A stretch of 62,829 bases of DNA from CALUTH01 sp964452495 (lineage in GTDB: Bacteria > Cyanobacteriota > Vampirovibrionia > Gastranaerophilales > Gastranaerophilaceae), in contig CAYVMC010000010.1 in NCBI GenBank assembly GCA_964452495.1, forward strand, positions 1-62,829, given 5' to 3'. Under the pieces are notes generated by a model, which saw only the letters and a list, made by a program, of their open reading frames with translations, was not told the DNA's origin and made no database searches. Numbering within the stretch: the first letter of the stretch is position 1; each line of letters begins with the position of its first letter. The translations under genes were made by a program, and so were the position numbers. This document shows, piece by piece, positions 54,361 through 62,828 of the stretch.

Positions 54361-55155
54361 ATGGAATATATTAAGCTTAACAACGGAATAAATATGCCGC
54401 TTCTCGGGTTTGGTACGTATTCTATATACGGAAAAGAGTGCGAAAAATGTGTTGCGGAAGCGATAGAATCAGGGTACAGGCTTATAGATACCGCACAAAT
54501 GTATTCTAACGAGAGGGCAGTAGGGAATGCAATAAGACACTTCCCACGTGAAGAACTGTTTATCACAACAAAACTTTACAACCCGAGCAGAGGATATGAC
54601 AAAGCAAAATCAGATATTGAAAAATCATTGAATGAATTACAAATTGATTATATTGATTTACTTTTAATTCATGAACCCTACAAAGAAAGTACTGAAATGT
54701 ACCGAGCAATGGAAGAAGGAATAAAAAACGGTAAGTTAAGAGCCATAGGGGTTTCAAATTTTAATAAAGCATTTTATCTTGAGTTTATAAAATCTTGTGC
54801 CGTAGTTCCGGCTGTTAATCAGGTGGAAGCTCATGTTTTTTACCCTCAATTTACGTTAAAGAAAATTCTTGAAGAACATAATACGTGTATGCAGGCATGG
54901 AGTCCGCTTGCCTGCGGGAGGAGTAATATATTTACCAATCCAGTATTAAAAACAATAGGCAGCAAATATGGAAAAACTCCGGCACAGGTTGGATTAAAAT
55001 ATCTTGTACAATCAGGCATTTCGGTTATTCCGAAGTCTGCTAATACAGAAAGAATAAAACAGAACATTGATATATTTGATTTTACACTAACTCAGGAGGA
55101 TATAACTGCAATCAAAACACTTGACTGCGGTGTATCATTATTTGGATGGTACTAA
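54361..55155 (+). CDS. Aldo/keto reductase
   Basis: 264 residues. 'LLGFGTYSIYGKECEKCVAE', 'GYRLIDTAQMYSNERAVGNA' with Asp-Tyr, 'LFITTKLYNPSRGYDKAKSD', 'DYIDLLLIHEP' and 'GISVIPKSANTERIKQNID' are AKR signatures. The catalytic set is Asp, Tyr, Lys in 'ITTKL' and His in 'LLIHEP'. It reduces carbonyls with NADPH; the physiological substrate is unknown. AAGGATAAC precedes the ATG. It is divergent from the LysR gene. Confidence 0.93.
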   Translation: MEYIKLNNGINMPLLGFGTYSIYGKECEKCVAEAIESGYRLIDTAQMYSNERAVGNAIRHFPREELFITTKLYNPSRGYDKAKSDIEKSLNELQIDYIDLLLIHEPYKESTEMYRAMEEGIKNGKLRAIGVSNFNKAFYLEFIKSCAVVPAVNQVEAHVFYPQFTLKKILEEHNTCMQAWSPLACGRSNIFTNPVLKTIGSKYGKTPAQVGLKYLVQSGISVIPKSANTERIKQNIDIFDFTLTQEDITAIKTLDCGVSLFGWY

Positions 55156-55175
55156 AGTGAGAATGTGAGGCATAA

Positions 55176-55313
55176 ATGTTATACGAAACACATTATAAAG
55201 AAGGAAAAAAGTAACTTTCAAAAAAGAAGGTTTGAATATAGCCTTATGATATCGACCTGTACGATAAGCCGGAATTTGTGGGGCAGGTTGTTAAGAAATT
55301 GATACAATTCTAG
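55176..55313 (+). pseudogene. Alpha/beta-hydrolase remnant with large internal deletion
   Basis: Downstream of the reductase, short pieces remain in changing frames: 'MLYETHYKEGKK', then 'VTFKKEGLNIAL' after a frameshift, and finally 'DIDLYDKPEFVGQVVKKLIQ' ending at TAG 55313. The middle piece resembles the N-terminus and the last piece the C-terminus ('H-x-DLYD...V...KL..F') of dienelactone-type alpha/beta hydrolases. About 250 codons are missing between them. The catalytic His position before DLYD is Asp here. Read as a deleted, dead gene. Confidence 0.45.
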
Positions 55314-55384
55314 AAAGAAAATTTGAATTAAACCCTCATTTTATATAAAATTTCTAATATAAATATGAAGGGGCTATTTGGGGC

Positions 55385-56332
55385 ATGTTTAAAGAACTTA
55401 GAAAATATATCAACATTTTCAAACTGGTTAGAAAAGTATACGAACATGATGAAATAGTTAGGAAATTAGATTTTATATTAACAAGCGGCATAAACAAGGA
55501 AAAAATTAATTATGACATTTCACGCTACAAAGGAATTGGAACAAAGATTTCTGGAAACCAGAAACGTTTAATTGTTTCCCTGACAAGTTATCCTGAAAGA
55601 ATGTATGACCTTCATTACACAATATATTCTCTTTTAACCCAGAAGTTAAAACCTGATTTATTAATTTTATATCTGACAGAAGAAGAATTTCCAAATAAAG
55701 AACAAGATATATCAGAGCGGATTTTACAATTTAAAGAAAATGGTCTGACAATAAAATGGTGTAAAAATATAAGATCATACAACAAATTGATTCCGGCACT
55801 CAAAGAGTTTCCAGAAGATATAATTGTTACAGCGGATGATGATATTTATTATCCGGAAGATTGGTTGGAAAAATTATACAACTCTTACTTACAGGCACCG
55901 GAATCTATTCATGCACACAGAGTTCATAAAATAAGATTTACAAGAACAAAAAAATTATCTAGATATGGAAAGTGGAAAAAATGTATAAAAGATAATACAT
56001 CAGGCTTTCTCAATTTTGGTACAGGTGTAGGCGGGGTATTATACCCCCCCCGTGCATTATATAAGGATATTTTAAACGAAGATTTATTTATGAAGCTTGC
56101 TCCTGCAGCTGATGACATCTGGTTTTGGACTATGGCTGTTTTAAATAATACAAAGACTAAAGTAGTACCGGAACCAATTAATGATATTTTATATACATCT
56201 CCGGAGAGAGAATTAAACCTGTATAATCAAACTACGTTACTCTCGGAAAACAAATTCCGTAATGATTTACAGTTAAAAAATGTACTGGATTATTATCCGG
56301 AAATTATAAAAAAACTTGTTAAATCAAATTAA
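55385..56332 (+). CDS. Glycosyltransferase (GT-A-like) of surface polysaccharide type
   Basis: 315 residues. 'IVSLTSYPERMYDLHYTIYS' and 'LLTQKLKPDLLILYLTEEEF' are the nucleotide-sugar fold, and the DxD-type motif is 'DIIVTADDDIYYPEDWLEK'. Later conserved features are 'GTGVGGVLYPPRALY' and 'AADDIWFWTMAV'. No membrane segment. It probably adds sugars to LPS or capsule; donor and acceptor are unknown. It sits alone between the hydrolase remnant and the flavodoxin-like gene. Confidence 0.8.
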   Translation: MFKELRKYINIFKLVRKVYEHDEIVRKLDFILTSGINKEKINYDISRYKGIGTKISGNQKRLIVSLTSYPERMYDLHYTIYSLLTQKLKPDLLILYLTEEEFPNKEQDISERILQFKENGLTIKWCKNIRSYNKLIPALKEFPEDIIVTADDDIYYPEDWLEKLYNSYLQAPESIHAHRVHKIRFTRTKKLSRYGKWKKCIKDNTSGFLNFGTGVGGVLYPPRALYKDILNEDLFMKLAPAADDIWFWTMAVLNNTKTKVVPEPINDILYTSPERELNLYNQTTLLSENKFRNDLQLKNVLDYYPEIIKKLVKSN

Positions 56333-56402
56333 TTAGTTTTTAAATAACTGCCGGAACTAGATAGAGTCCGTATTTCCAGTAAGTTATTGGATAGGTAGTA
56401 TT

Positions 56403-56951
56403 TTATTCCGGAATATATTTTTTCAAGTGTAGTTCCAGATTTTTAAGGAATAGCGTGACATCAGGGTTTTTGACAACATCATGACAGGAAAAAGTAGGAA
56501 TTTTTTTTAATCCGCAATACTCCTGTAATTTGTGCATAGCAATAATAGCATTCTCTATTCCCCGTCCATCCATAAATCCTCCAAACTCTGAAAAGGCTTC
56601 ATAGGGTGCATTGCAGGTAAGAGAGTACATATATTTTTTCCCGCACATCAGTCCTCCTCGTCCGTATTCTTCGGATGAGCTGTAAAATACTCCATATCTG
56701 TAAACGTTATCAATGTATTCTTTGAGAATGTATGGAAACGAAAACCAGTATACCGGTGTTTGAAAGATAATAATATGAGATTTTTTAAACTTTTCAATTT
56801 CTTCATCAAGATTGTATCCGCTTTCAACAACGGTGGTATCAACTTGGTGGGATACTGATAACAGTTCTGTTATTCTGTCAAAAAGAGTTTTATTTAACCT
56901 GCCCTTTGCAAAAGGATAGTATTTGTGTCCGTTTATAACCAGTATATTCAT
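56403..56951 (-). CDS. mdaB: Flavodoxin-like NAD(P)H oxidoreductase (MdaB/KefF type)
   Basis: 182 residues. 'ILVINGHKYYPFAKGRLN' and 'IIIFQTPVYWFSFPYILKEY' are the FMN/FAD-binding flavodoxin-like signatures. 'VYRYGVFYSSS' and 'GKKYMYSLTCNAPYEAF' follow the MdaB pattern. It would reduce quinones with NAD(P)H. It is oriented against the aldo/keto reductase and glycosyltransferase. MdaB is the closest name; KefF-like paralogues are hard to separate. Confidence 0.8.
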   Translation of the reverse strand: MNILVINGHKYYPFAKGRLNKTLFDRITELLSVSHQVDTTVVESGYNLDEEIEKFKKSHIIIFQTPVYWFSFPYILKEYIDNVYRYGVFYSSSEEYGRGGLMCGKKYMYSLTCNAPYEAFSEFGGFMDGRGIENAIIAMHKLQEYCGLKKIPTFSCHDVVKNPDVTLFLKNLELHLKKYIPE

Positions 56952-57261
56952 AAATTAAGTATTACAGGCAGAACTTATAATGACATTGGCTGTATGTATA
57001 TAACCTGTCGTACAAAAAATAATTTGGATTTATCTTTTCAAATGTTTACATTGTCAATGCTATTCGTAAAGCCTTTGCCCAAAATAAGAAAATCAGGTTC
57101 TATAGGCATAAATAATCCTAAGCATGTTTTACTGTAGGGATTTTTCGTATAAAAATAAGAATGCATCCAAATAAGTAATATTTTAAATATTGTTTATCAT
57201 ACTCTTGCATCTTTAAAAAAGGGGATTTACCTATATATACCTATTTGGGGGAAGGAGAAGG
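56952..57261. other. AT-rich intergenic stretch
   Basis: Contains the promoter region of the mdaB-like gene. Short minus-strand fragments such as 'EPDFLILGKGFTNSIDN' are open but match nothing I know. No RNA structure stands out. Confidence 0.4.
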
Positions 57262-57369
57262 ATGGATTTTAATCTTGATGAAAAATTCAAGATTATTATC
57301 TTAAAAAAGTGGATTAAGTACTTTTTAGCATTGTATGAATCAAGTTGTTTTTGGGGGAGATTGTATTAA
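57262..57369 (+). CDS. Possible 35-residue small protein
   Basis: A strong ribosome site (GGAAGGAGAAGG) is placed directly before ATG 57262. The frame encodes a short basic and hydrophobic peptide ('MDFNLDEKFKII', then 'LKKWIKYFLALYESS') ending at TAA 57369. The terminator at 57406 lies 37 bp downstream, giving a complete small transcription unit. It may be a genuine small protein or a leftover. No family recognised. Confidence 0.35.
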   Translation: MDFNLDEKFKIIILKKWIKYFLALYESSCFWGRLY

Positions 57370-57405
57370 ATACAATAATGAAGAAAGCTGTATTAAATAA
57401 TCATT

Positions 57406-57435
57406 AAAAAACCTCTTATTCAAAAGAGGTTTTTT
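57406..57435. terminator. Bidirectional terminator
   Basis: AAAAAACCTCTT - ATTCAA - AAGAGGTTTTTT: perfect 12-bp stem with A and T tracts on the two sides. It serves the small plus-strand unit and the minus-strand DUF378 gene. Confidence 0.85.
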
Positions 57436-57444
57436 ATTTAGTAC

Positions 57445-57675
57445 TTAACAATTTCCGTATTCACAGGCTTCGTTTCTGCTTGCGGTATCACAATGATGAA
57501 CAGTAAATGCAGTAACTATTGCACTTATACCTACAAGGGAATAAATAATTCTTGATAAAAGTGTCATATCACCAAAGATTGCAGCAACAAGGTCAAATCC
57601 AAAAAAGCCTATTAGTCCCCAGTTAAGTGCGCCGATAAGTACCAGCGTATAGGCAATATATCTTACATACTTCAT
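57445..57675 (-). CDS. DUF378 membrane protein
   Basis: 76 residues with two membrane helices ('YIAYTLVLIGALNWGLIGFF' and 'IIYSLVGISAIVTAFTVHH'). 'LVLIGALNWGL' plus 'FDLVAAIFG' is the DUF378 signature. Function unknown. A strong AAAGGAGG precedes the ATG. The C-terminus has two Cys ('NEACEYGNC'). Confidence 0.85.
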   Translation of the reverse strand: MKYVRYIAYTLVLIGALNWGLIGFFGFDLVAAIFGDMTLLSRIIYSLVGISAIVTAFTVHHCDTASRNEACEYGNC

Positions 57676-57855
57676 AAGATGCCTCCTTTCCTTTTCATTT
57701 TTATTATTACCTGCTTTTCGTTTTATAAATCGGATAATCTAACTACTACTTCAGGACTGTTTTTCAAGGCGGATATCTATATTGCTTATGGTTTAACATC
57801 AAATGATATTTTATTAAGAGTAGTATATGTTCGCTGTTGTTATTCTATAGGATTT

Positions 57856-58641
57856 TTATTTTGTACTACTCCAGCATTCTCCATCGTCAGGAATAATCAG
57901 ATTATCAATTTTATTATTCATTTTAAATTCTTTGATATCTTGTCTTGTAACACTCAGGTGGCTGACTGTGTCCATATGGCTGGCGATAACTGTTGCCTGC
58001 GGTGCATTTTTAAGAACTTGCTTAATATCATCAATGTTCATAATAATTCTTTCACCATTCAGAACGGTTGCAGCACACGCATTAACGACTATGACATCAG
58101 GCGTATATTTTTCAAGTGATTCTTCAACTTCTTCACACCAGATTGTATCTCCTGCGATATAAAGAGTTTGCTCTCCTTCTGACTTGAAAACGACACCCAT
58201 TGACTCATAAGGCATTCCGATACTTTCACATATTGGTTTTATAATTTCCCGTTTTCCGTGCTGGCAGAATGTTTTGTATAAAGTTATATTTTTGTATTGT
58301 GTACCGTTTTCCGATAAAATTTTTACGTTAGAAAATCCTTTTTCATTCAGGTAATTTTTATCAAATTCAGCTTGTACAAAGACCTGTATATTTTTATCCA
58401 ATGCCTGCTCGGCAAATTCATCCCAGTGATCCGGATGTATATGAGTTATAATAACCGCATCAACATCAACTATTTTTTCTATATCAAAAGGAAGCTCAAC
58501 CCGTGGTTGTTTTATATGTGAATTGATTGCTGCCTCAAATCCCGTCATGTAATCTTTGGGCATGAGCCATGGATCGATAAGAAATCTTGTATTTTTATAT
58601 TTTACAATAATAGTTGCATTTCTGACCTGTGTTATTTCCAT
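57856..58641 (-). CDS. MBL-fold metal-dependent hydrolase (UlaG-like)
   Basis: 261 residues. 'ITQVRNATIIVKYKNTRFLI' then 'DPWLMP' is the UlaG-type N-terminus. 'AVIITHIHPDHWDEFAEQAL' carries the HxHxDH metal motif. 'LYIAGDTIWCEEVEESL' supplies the bridging Asp and 'VIASHMDTVSHLS' the last His. It probably opens a lactone or cleaves a phosphodiester in the cytoplasm; substrate unknown. AGGAG is close to the ATG. The gene stands alone. Confidence 0.85.
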   Translation of the reverse strand: MEITQVRNATIIVKYKNTRFLIDPWLMPKDYMTGFEAAINSHIKQPRVELPFDIEKIVDVDAVIITHIHPDHWDEFAEQALDKNIQVFVQAEFDKNYLNEKGFSNVKILSENGTQYKNITLYKTFCQHGKREIIKPICESIGMPYESMGVVFKSEGEQTLYIAGDTIWCEEVEESLEKYTPDVIVVNACAATVLNGERIIMNIDDIKQVLKNAPQATVIASHMDTVSHLSVTRQDIKEFKMNNKIDNLIIPDDGECWSSTK

Positions 58642-58791
58642 AATAATTTCTCCTTTTCATCAAAATTTTATATTAATATTTTCATTTTGGAAAGAATATA
58701 CTTTTTTGTATAATACTTACTAAAAAGTAAATAATGATTTTAATTTCGTGAAAAGCCTATTTATAAATTAAAATAAACCTATGATTAAATC

Positions 58792-60252
58792 TTAATCGGT
58801 ATTTTGTTCTTGTATTTTTTCAATCAGTTTTTGCGGATTGATAATTTTTCCGACAAATTTTCCGGTATCATTATTAGTACACTCATCTGCTGTTTCCTGT
58901 GCAAGTTTCCAGAAATCTTCCGGCGTAATATCAGGATTAGTCTGTTTTGCCAGAACATACATTCCTGCAAGCCACGGTACGGCCCAGCTCATACCGCCGT
59001 CATTACCTTCATATCGGTATGAAGTTTCGTCAGTAAAGTCAGCTGTAGTCCTGTGATCCATCGGTACTAATAACTGGTCTTCTAAAAACTCCGGTTCAAC
59101 ATTTTCAGAATATTCTTTCCAGAAAGCTCCGGCTTCATAGGCTTCCGCAGATTCAATGTCACCTTTAGGGTCTCTGTTTGCACCGCTACAATCAAAGCCA
59201 TAATCTCTATCTAATGCGGTCGAAATAACAAAAACACTTTCCTCTTTTGCTCTGGCAATAGCACCTTGTAACTCTTCGAACCCCGGAGCTAATATATCAA
59301 ATCCCCAGCTTATAGAAATAACAGAAACACGCTCTTCCGGCGGAAGGGTTTTATTTTTATCAAGAATTTGTATTATAGCATTGGCGTACGGTATATTACT
59401 AGGAGCCTGCCCGTATTGTTTCACCTCTTTAAGTTTATTATCCCAATATTGATGCTTTTCCGGATAATCCTTAAATTCTTCAATCATATCTCTGACTTTA
59501 AGCTTATATTGTTTCAACTCATCCGGATTACTTGTGAGATTAACTGTAGAATAATAATCTACGGTTGCATCAGGGGCAACACCGACGGACTTTCCTACAG
59601 CAATAGATGTGACAGCAGCTCCATGCAGTTGTGCAGTTGACCATCCTGCCTCAGAAGTATTAATATCTGTATGGCTTCTTATATTTTCGCTGTATTCTTG
59701 ATGTCTGCTGAGCGGCTGGTCAATAATTGCCATGTGAACACCTTTGCCTGTTATTCCCTGTGCGTGGAGTGAACGAATACCAAGCCCTGGATTTTTGCCC
59801 TTTTCTGTATAAACTTCAACAATTGTCTTCTGCTCCGGTGACATAATTGTAGTTTTATCAATACATAGATTTAAGAGTTGTTCTTCCGTAAGTTCCAATT
59901 TGCTTATGTCACAGGCTCGGGCATCTCTTATCTCAGAATGCGAGCCTAAAGGTATCTCTTCATAACTGTTTGGTGTTTGTATTTCTCTTTCATTCGTGCC
60001 ATAATCAAAATATTCTGCGTTCTGCTTGATATTGTTTATTTTTGTTTCGCCAAATCTGGAAATCAAATATTCTTTCACTCTAGTTAGCTCTTTTTTAACA
60101 AACCCTGCTGTAGTTAATTCTTCTTCCGAAATTGTACCGCTTTTATCCGTATCAAGTTTATTAAAAATACTTGTTTCGTCCATTTTTTTAAGTTCATTTA
60201 ATGTTAATGATTTAGAATAATCATTGTTGCTTACAGGATTAATACCATCCAT
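58792..60252 (-). CDS. Subtilisin-like (S8) protease with N-terminal EF-hand and no signal peptide
   Basis: 486 residues. An EF-hand loop at 34-45 ('DTDKSGTISEEE') has all calcium-ligand positions. The S8 triad is visible: Asp178 in 'GVHMAIIDQPLSRHQ', His210 in 'AQLHGAAVTSIAVG' and Ser422 in 'GGMSWAVPWLAGM'. 'VISISWGFDI' is the substrate-binding strand. The oxyanion Asn expected in an AAGN-type motif near 345-350 is missing ('ISTALDRD'). There is no signal peptide; the N-terminus 'MDGINPVSNNDYSKSLTLN' is polar. It may be cytoplasmic, non-classically exported or calcium-regulated. Confidence 0.83.
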   Translation of the reverse strand: MDGINPVSNNDYSKSLTLNELKKMDETSIFNKLDTDKSGTISEEELTTAGFVKKELTRVKEYLISRFGETKINNIKQNAEYFDYGTNEREIQTPNSYEEIPLGSHSEIRDARACDISKLELTEEQLLNLCIDKTTIMSPEQKTIVEVYTEKGKNPGLGIRSLHAQGITGKGVHMAIIDQPLSRHQEYSENIRSHTDINTSEAGWSTAQLHGAAVTSIAVGKSVGVAPDATVDYYSTVNLTSNPDELKQYKLKVRDMIEEFKDYPEKHQYWDNKLKEVKQYGQAPSNIPYANAIIQILDKNKTLPPEERVSVISISWGFDILAPGFEELQGAIARAKEESVFVISTALDRDYGFDCSGANRDPKGDIESAEAYEAGAFWKEYSENVEPEFLEDQLLVPMDHRTTADFTDETSYRYEGNDGGMSWAVPWLAGMYVLAKQTNPDITPEDFWKLAQETADECTNNDTGKFVGKIINPQKLIEKIQEQNTD

Positions 60253-60448
60253 CTTATTTAACTCCTTATAGATTTTTTATCGGGAAATTTTTGAAAAACT
60301 TTAGCTTTTCGATTAATTTTGTAACATTTCTTTACATCAAGGGGTGTTGTTTTGAATAATAATTGTTTAATTGTCGGGCAAGTAAATTCACCTGCCAGTG
60401 TGCCGCTATTATGAACTCAAAAACAATCTGAGTGCGAAAATCCCAACT

Positions 60449-60830
60449 TCATGTAAACACATCAGTTGCCCAAATTCTGAATTGTGTTGCTCTTGATGAA
60501 TTAACCCTATATACTACAGAAATTATTGCATCAGGATTATAAAAAGCTACATTTCTTAAAACATCACATTTGCCTTCTTTTTGAACTATTTCCAAAATGG
60601 AAATAGTTGCATCTTTGTTCAATTCTTACTCTTGGTAGATATTATTCAAATGTTTATTTATAGCCGGAGTTTTTATACCCTAAAGCTCTGCCATTTGTTT
60701 TTGGGTAAGCCAAATAGTGTTATTTTCAAGCTTTATCAAGTGATATGGTTCCATCTTCGCTTGTATGAATTATAATCTCGCCCTTTTGAAAATCTTTTTT
60801 TATGCCTGAAACTCCTGCATTTCTTATACC
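60449..60830 (-). pseudogene. RhuM-family gene, decayed
   Basis: On the minus strand the region translates, with one frameshift and at least two in-frame stops, to 'GEIIIHTSEDGTISLDK', 'LENNTIWLTQKQMAEL', 'TPAINKHLNNIYQE', 'DATISILEIVQKEGKCDVL' and 'NPDAIISVVYRVNSSRATQF'. This is the typical order of RhuM/virulence RhuM-family proteins (an N-terminal winged-helix-like domain of unknown role). It ends at TGA 60449-60451 after 'RIWATDVFT', and the family's C-terminal half is absent. RhuM genes are often mobile, so this may mark an old insertion. Confidence 0.75.
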
Positions 60831-60925
60831 TTAAAATCATTAAACTTTATAATATTAAGAGATTTGCTAAAAATGATTTTAAAGATAAGAAAAACAAAAG
60901 TTTATCCTTAAATATATGATTACAT

Positions 60926-60956
60926 CCAAAATGTTACTTCTTATGTAACATTTTGG
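60926..60956. promoter_or_regulatory. Perfect 12-bp inverted repeat upstream of the zincin-like gene
   Basis: CCAAAATGTTAC (60926-60937) - TTCTTAT - GTAACATTTTGG (60945-60956), 60 bp before ATG 61016. No T-run follows, so an operator or an RNA hairpin in the leader is more likely than a terminator. Confidence 0.5.
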
Positions 60957-61015
60957 CAATTTGTTATACGAAAAATACTTTTAATAAATAAAGGGGAAAT
61001 TTAGTAGAGTCTTTT

Positions 61016-62377
61016 ATGGGATTAGAAAAAGTTGGAACAATTGTTGGGAAAGAAATTATTGCTTATGCCGGAAAAAGCGGTAAATGTTTGCTTGCGACCA
61101 AACCTGTAAAAGTAAATATAGAAGAATTAAAATTAGCACCGAATTTAACTTCTGATAAGATTTGTGTGACTAATCCAATTGCTCAAATAAACAAATCACT
61201 AAAGAATATTTATGGGATTGATTCAAAATTAACTAATCTTCCACTTGCCAAAAGAATACTTGCTTCTGTTGAAAAATTTTGCTCGGTAAACAAAAAGAAA
61301 GATTTATTTAACGGACTTGAATTAAGTTGTGGAAATGCTCCAACAACAAAAATGTTTACTAATAAAAGTTATGACGTTAAAACAGGTAAATATGCAATAA
61401 AATTTAATGAAAAATTTGATTTTAAAAATCTTGATGACATTGTAAGTGATGCTTACAATACAGGGAAAATCCCGTCAGAGGATCCCAATTGTCTTTTTTA
61501 TAGAGAATTAGGACATTTTTTAAATTTTAAACATAATCCAATGGCTTATCATGTAACAACTGGTAGAGTTTTTTGTGATAGATCCGAATTAATTGCTCGT
61601 AAGCTATCAGATAGTGTAAATATTGCAGATTTTAATGCTAATTACATAGCTGGTAGAATGTCAGGAAAAACTTATTCAAAAGCTTTATATGAGACTTTTG
61701 AGGAAAATTTAGGAAATACTAATTTAAGATTTCCAAAACCAAGTCCAATTAACATTAATCAGGGGAGTACTCATAAATTTGAAAGAATATCAGATGCACA
61801 AAAATATTTGTTAGATAATTATGGAATTGAAGCTGAATTTATAACAAAACAACAGGCAGATTATTTTGCAGGTGCTGTTGATGATTTGTGCAAAATGACG
61901 GGTGATAAAACATGCTTTAGAGGCTTAAAAATAACAAAAGATCACAATCCTGATAGTTTGCTTACTCAAATGACAACACATTGGGATTATAGTACCGGAG
62001 AAGCTTCAATAATCATCAATCCTGCGTACAACTGGAAACAAGAACTTAAAAAAGTGAAATTAGATTTTCAAACCGGACACTTTCCTACTGAAAATCCAAA
62101 AGACAGATATATACATGAACTTGCTCACTGGCTTGATTTTAAAGGCAACCCTGAAAGATATGGTAAAACAGAGATTCAATTTTCTAATGGTCAAACTTAT
62201 TTTAATGATACCGGCAAAACTTTTACTTCTAAGGTCTCAACCTATGCAGCAAAAAGCCCTGCTGAATTTTGTGCTGAATACATAGCCGGTAGGTATAACG
62301 GTATAAAATATCCTAAATGTGTGGATGATTTGTTTATAAAAAACTGGAATGGGCCGGTGCTTAATTTCCCTAAATAG
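61016..62377 (+). CDS. Tandem-duplicated zincin-like metalloprotease; first repeat inactive
   Basis: 453 residues made of two similar halves. Repeat 2 (about 255-453) has 'RYIHELAHWLDFKGNP' with the HExxH zinc motif at 367-371 and a Glu-rich helix 'SPAEFCAEYIAGRYNGIKY' that could give the third ligand. Repeat 1 (about 55-245) has the same layout: 'LFYRELGHFLNFKHNP' and 'IADFNANYIAGRMSGKTY'. There the first His is Arg163 and Glu421's counterpart is Asn209, so that copy should not bind zinc. No signal peptide. The fold resembles the small zincins of phage and effector proteins. The ribosome site is weak (AAGGGGAA lies 20 bp upstream). Confidence 0.7.
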   Translation: MGLEKVGTIVGKEIIAYAGKSGKCLLATKPVKVNIEELKLAPNLTSDKICVTNPIAQINKSLKNIYGIDSKLTNLPLAKRILASVEKFCSVNKKKDLFNGLELSCGNAPTTKMFTNKSYDVKTGKYAIKFNEKFDFKNLDDIVSDAYNTGKIPSEDPNCLFYRELGHFLNFKHNPMAYHVTTGRVFCDRSELIARKLSDSVNIADFNANYIAGRMSGKTYSKALYETFEENLGNTNLRFPKPSPININQGSTHKFERISDAQKYLLDNYGIEAEFITKQQADYFAGAVDDLCKMTGDKTCFRGLKITKDHNPDSLLTQMTTHWDYSTGEASIIINPAYNWKQELKKVKLDFQTGHFPTENPKDRYIHELAHWLDFKGNPERYGKTEIQFSNGQTYFNDTGKTFTSKVSTYAAKSPAEFCAEYIAGRYNGIKYPKCVDDLFIKNWNGPVLNFPK

Positions 62378-62508
62378 CAAAATAAATAAATTTATGATAA
62401 ATTCTCGTTACTTTACATCGACTGTAAATTGACCGCGAATTTAAGGAAAAGTGACCGGGAATATTGAGAATTATTATTATCAAATAAAAATGCCAAATAT
62501 ATTTGTAT

Positions 62509-62534
62509 TAAAAAAGAGGGGTTGAAACCCTCTT
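62509..62534 (-). terminator. Terminator of the gene entering from the right edge
   Basis: On the minus strand AAGAGGG - TTTCAAC - CCCTCTT followed by TTTT. It lies 130 bp after the stop codon of the partial gene. Confidence 0.7.
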
Positions 62535-62663
62535 AAAATGGCGGCAATGGTGTCGTGAATCTCGAACCATATTTAGAGCGTCTAAAAGTTCATTTATCAG
62601 AACCGCATTCGCAAAAAGTTATTTTCATGTTGAATTTTTTGCAACAACGAAAAATGGTTTAAC

Positions 62664-62828
62664 TTAGCGTTCTATTTCTGTTTTGCTCAGGAAATCAAGC
62701 GGGTTACCTATATTACTACTTAGATTCATATCGTAAGCAAAAACAATTGTTACTCCCCACGGCATGCTGTGGTCTAATACGGTCAAAAACCTGTAACTAA
62801 TCCCACACAATAGAATAACCGTTAATCT
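62664..62828 (-). CDS. C-terminal fragment of an unrecognised protein (5' end outside window)
   Basis: The last 54 codons of a minus-strand frame that runs off the right edge. It ends 'NIGNPLDFLSKTEIER' and contains the aromatic, beta-rich stretch 'SMPWGVTIVFAYDMNL', which could be an outer-membrane strand. A terminator on the same strand follows. No family recognised from so little. Confidence 0.5.
   Translation of the reverse strand, partial: RLTVILLCGISYRFLTVLDHSMPWGVTIVFAYDMNLSSNIGNPLDFLSKTEIER

Noticed and set aside
57679..58119. 146-codon plus-strand frame opposite the MBL hydrolase gene
   Set aside because: It is the antisense of a well-supported metallo-hydrolase with the HxHxDH motif.
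62536..62600. tRNA-like T-loop sequence (GGTTCGAGATTC) on the minus strand
   Set aside because: The arms next to TTCGA do not pair, and no acceptor or D arm is found at the right distance.
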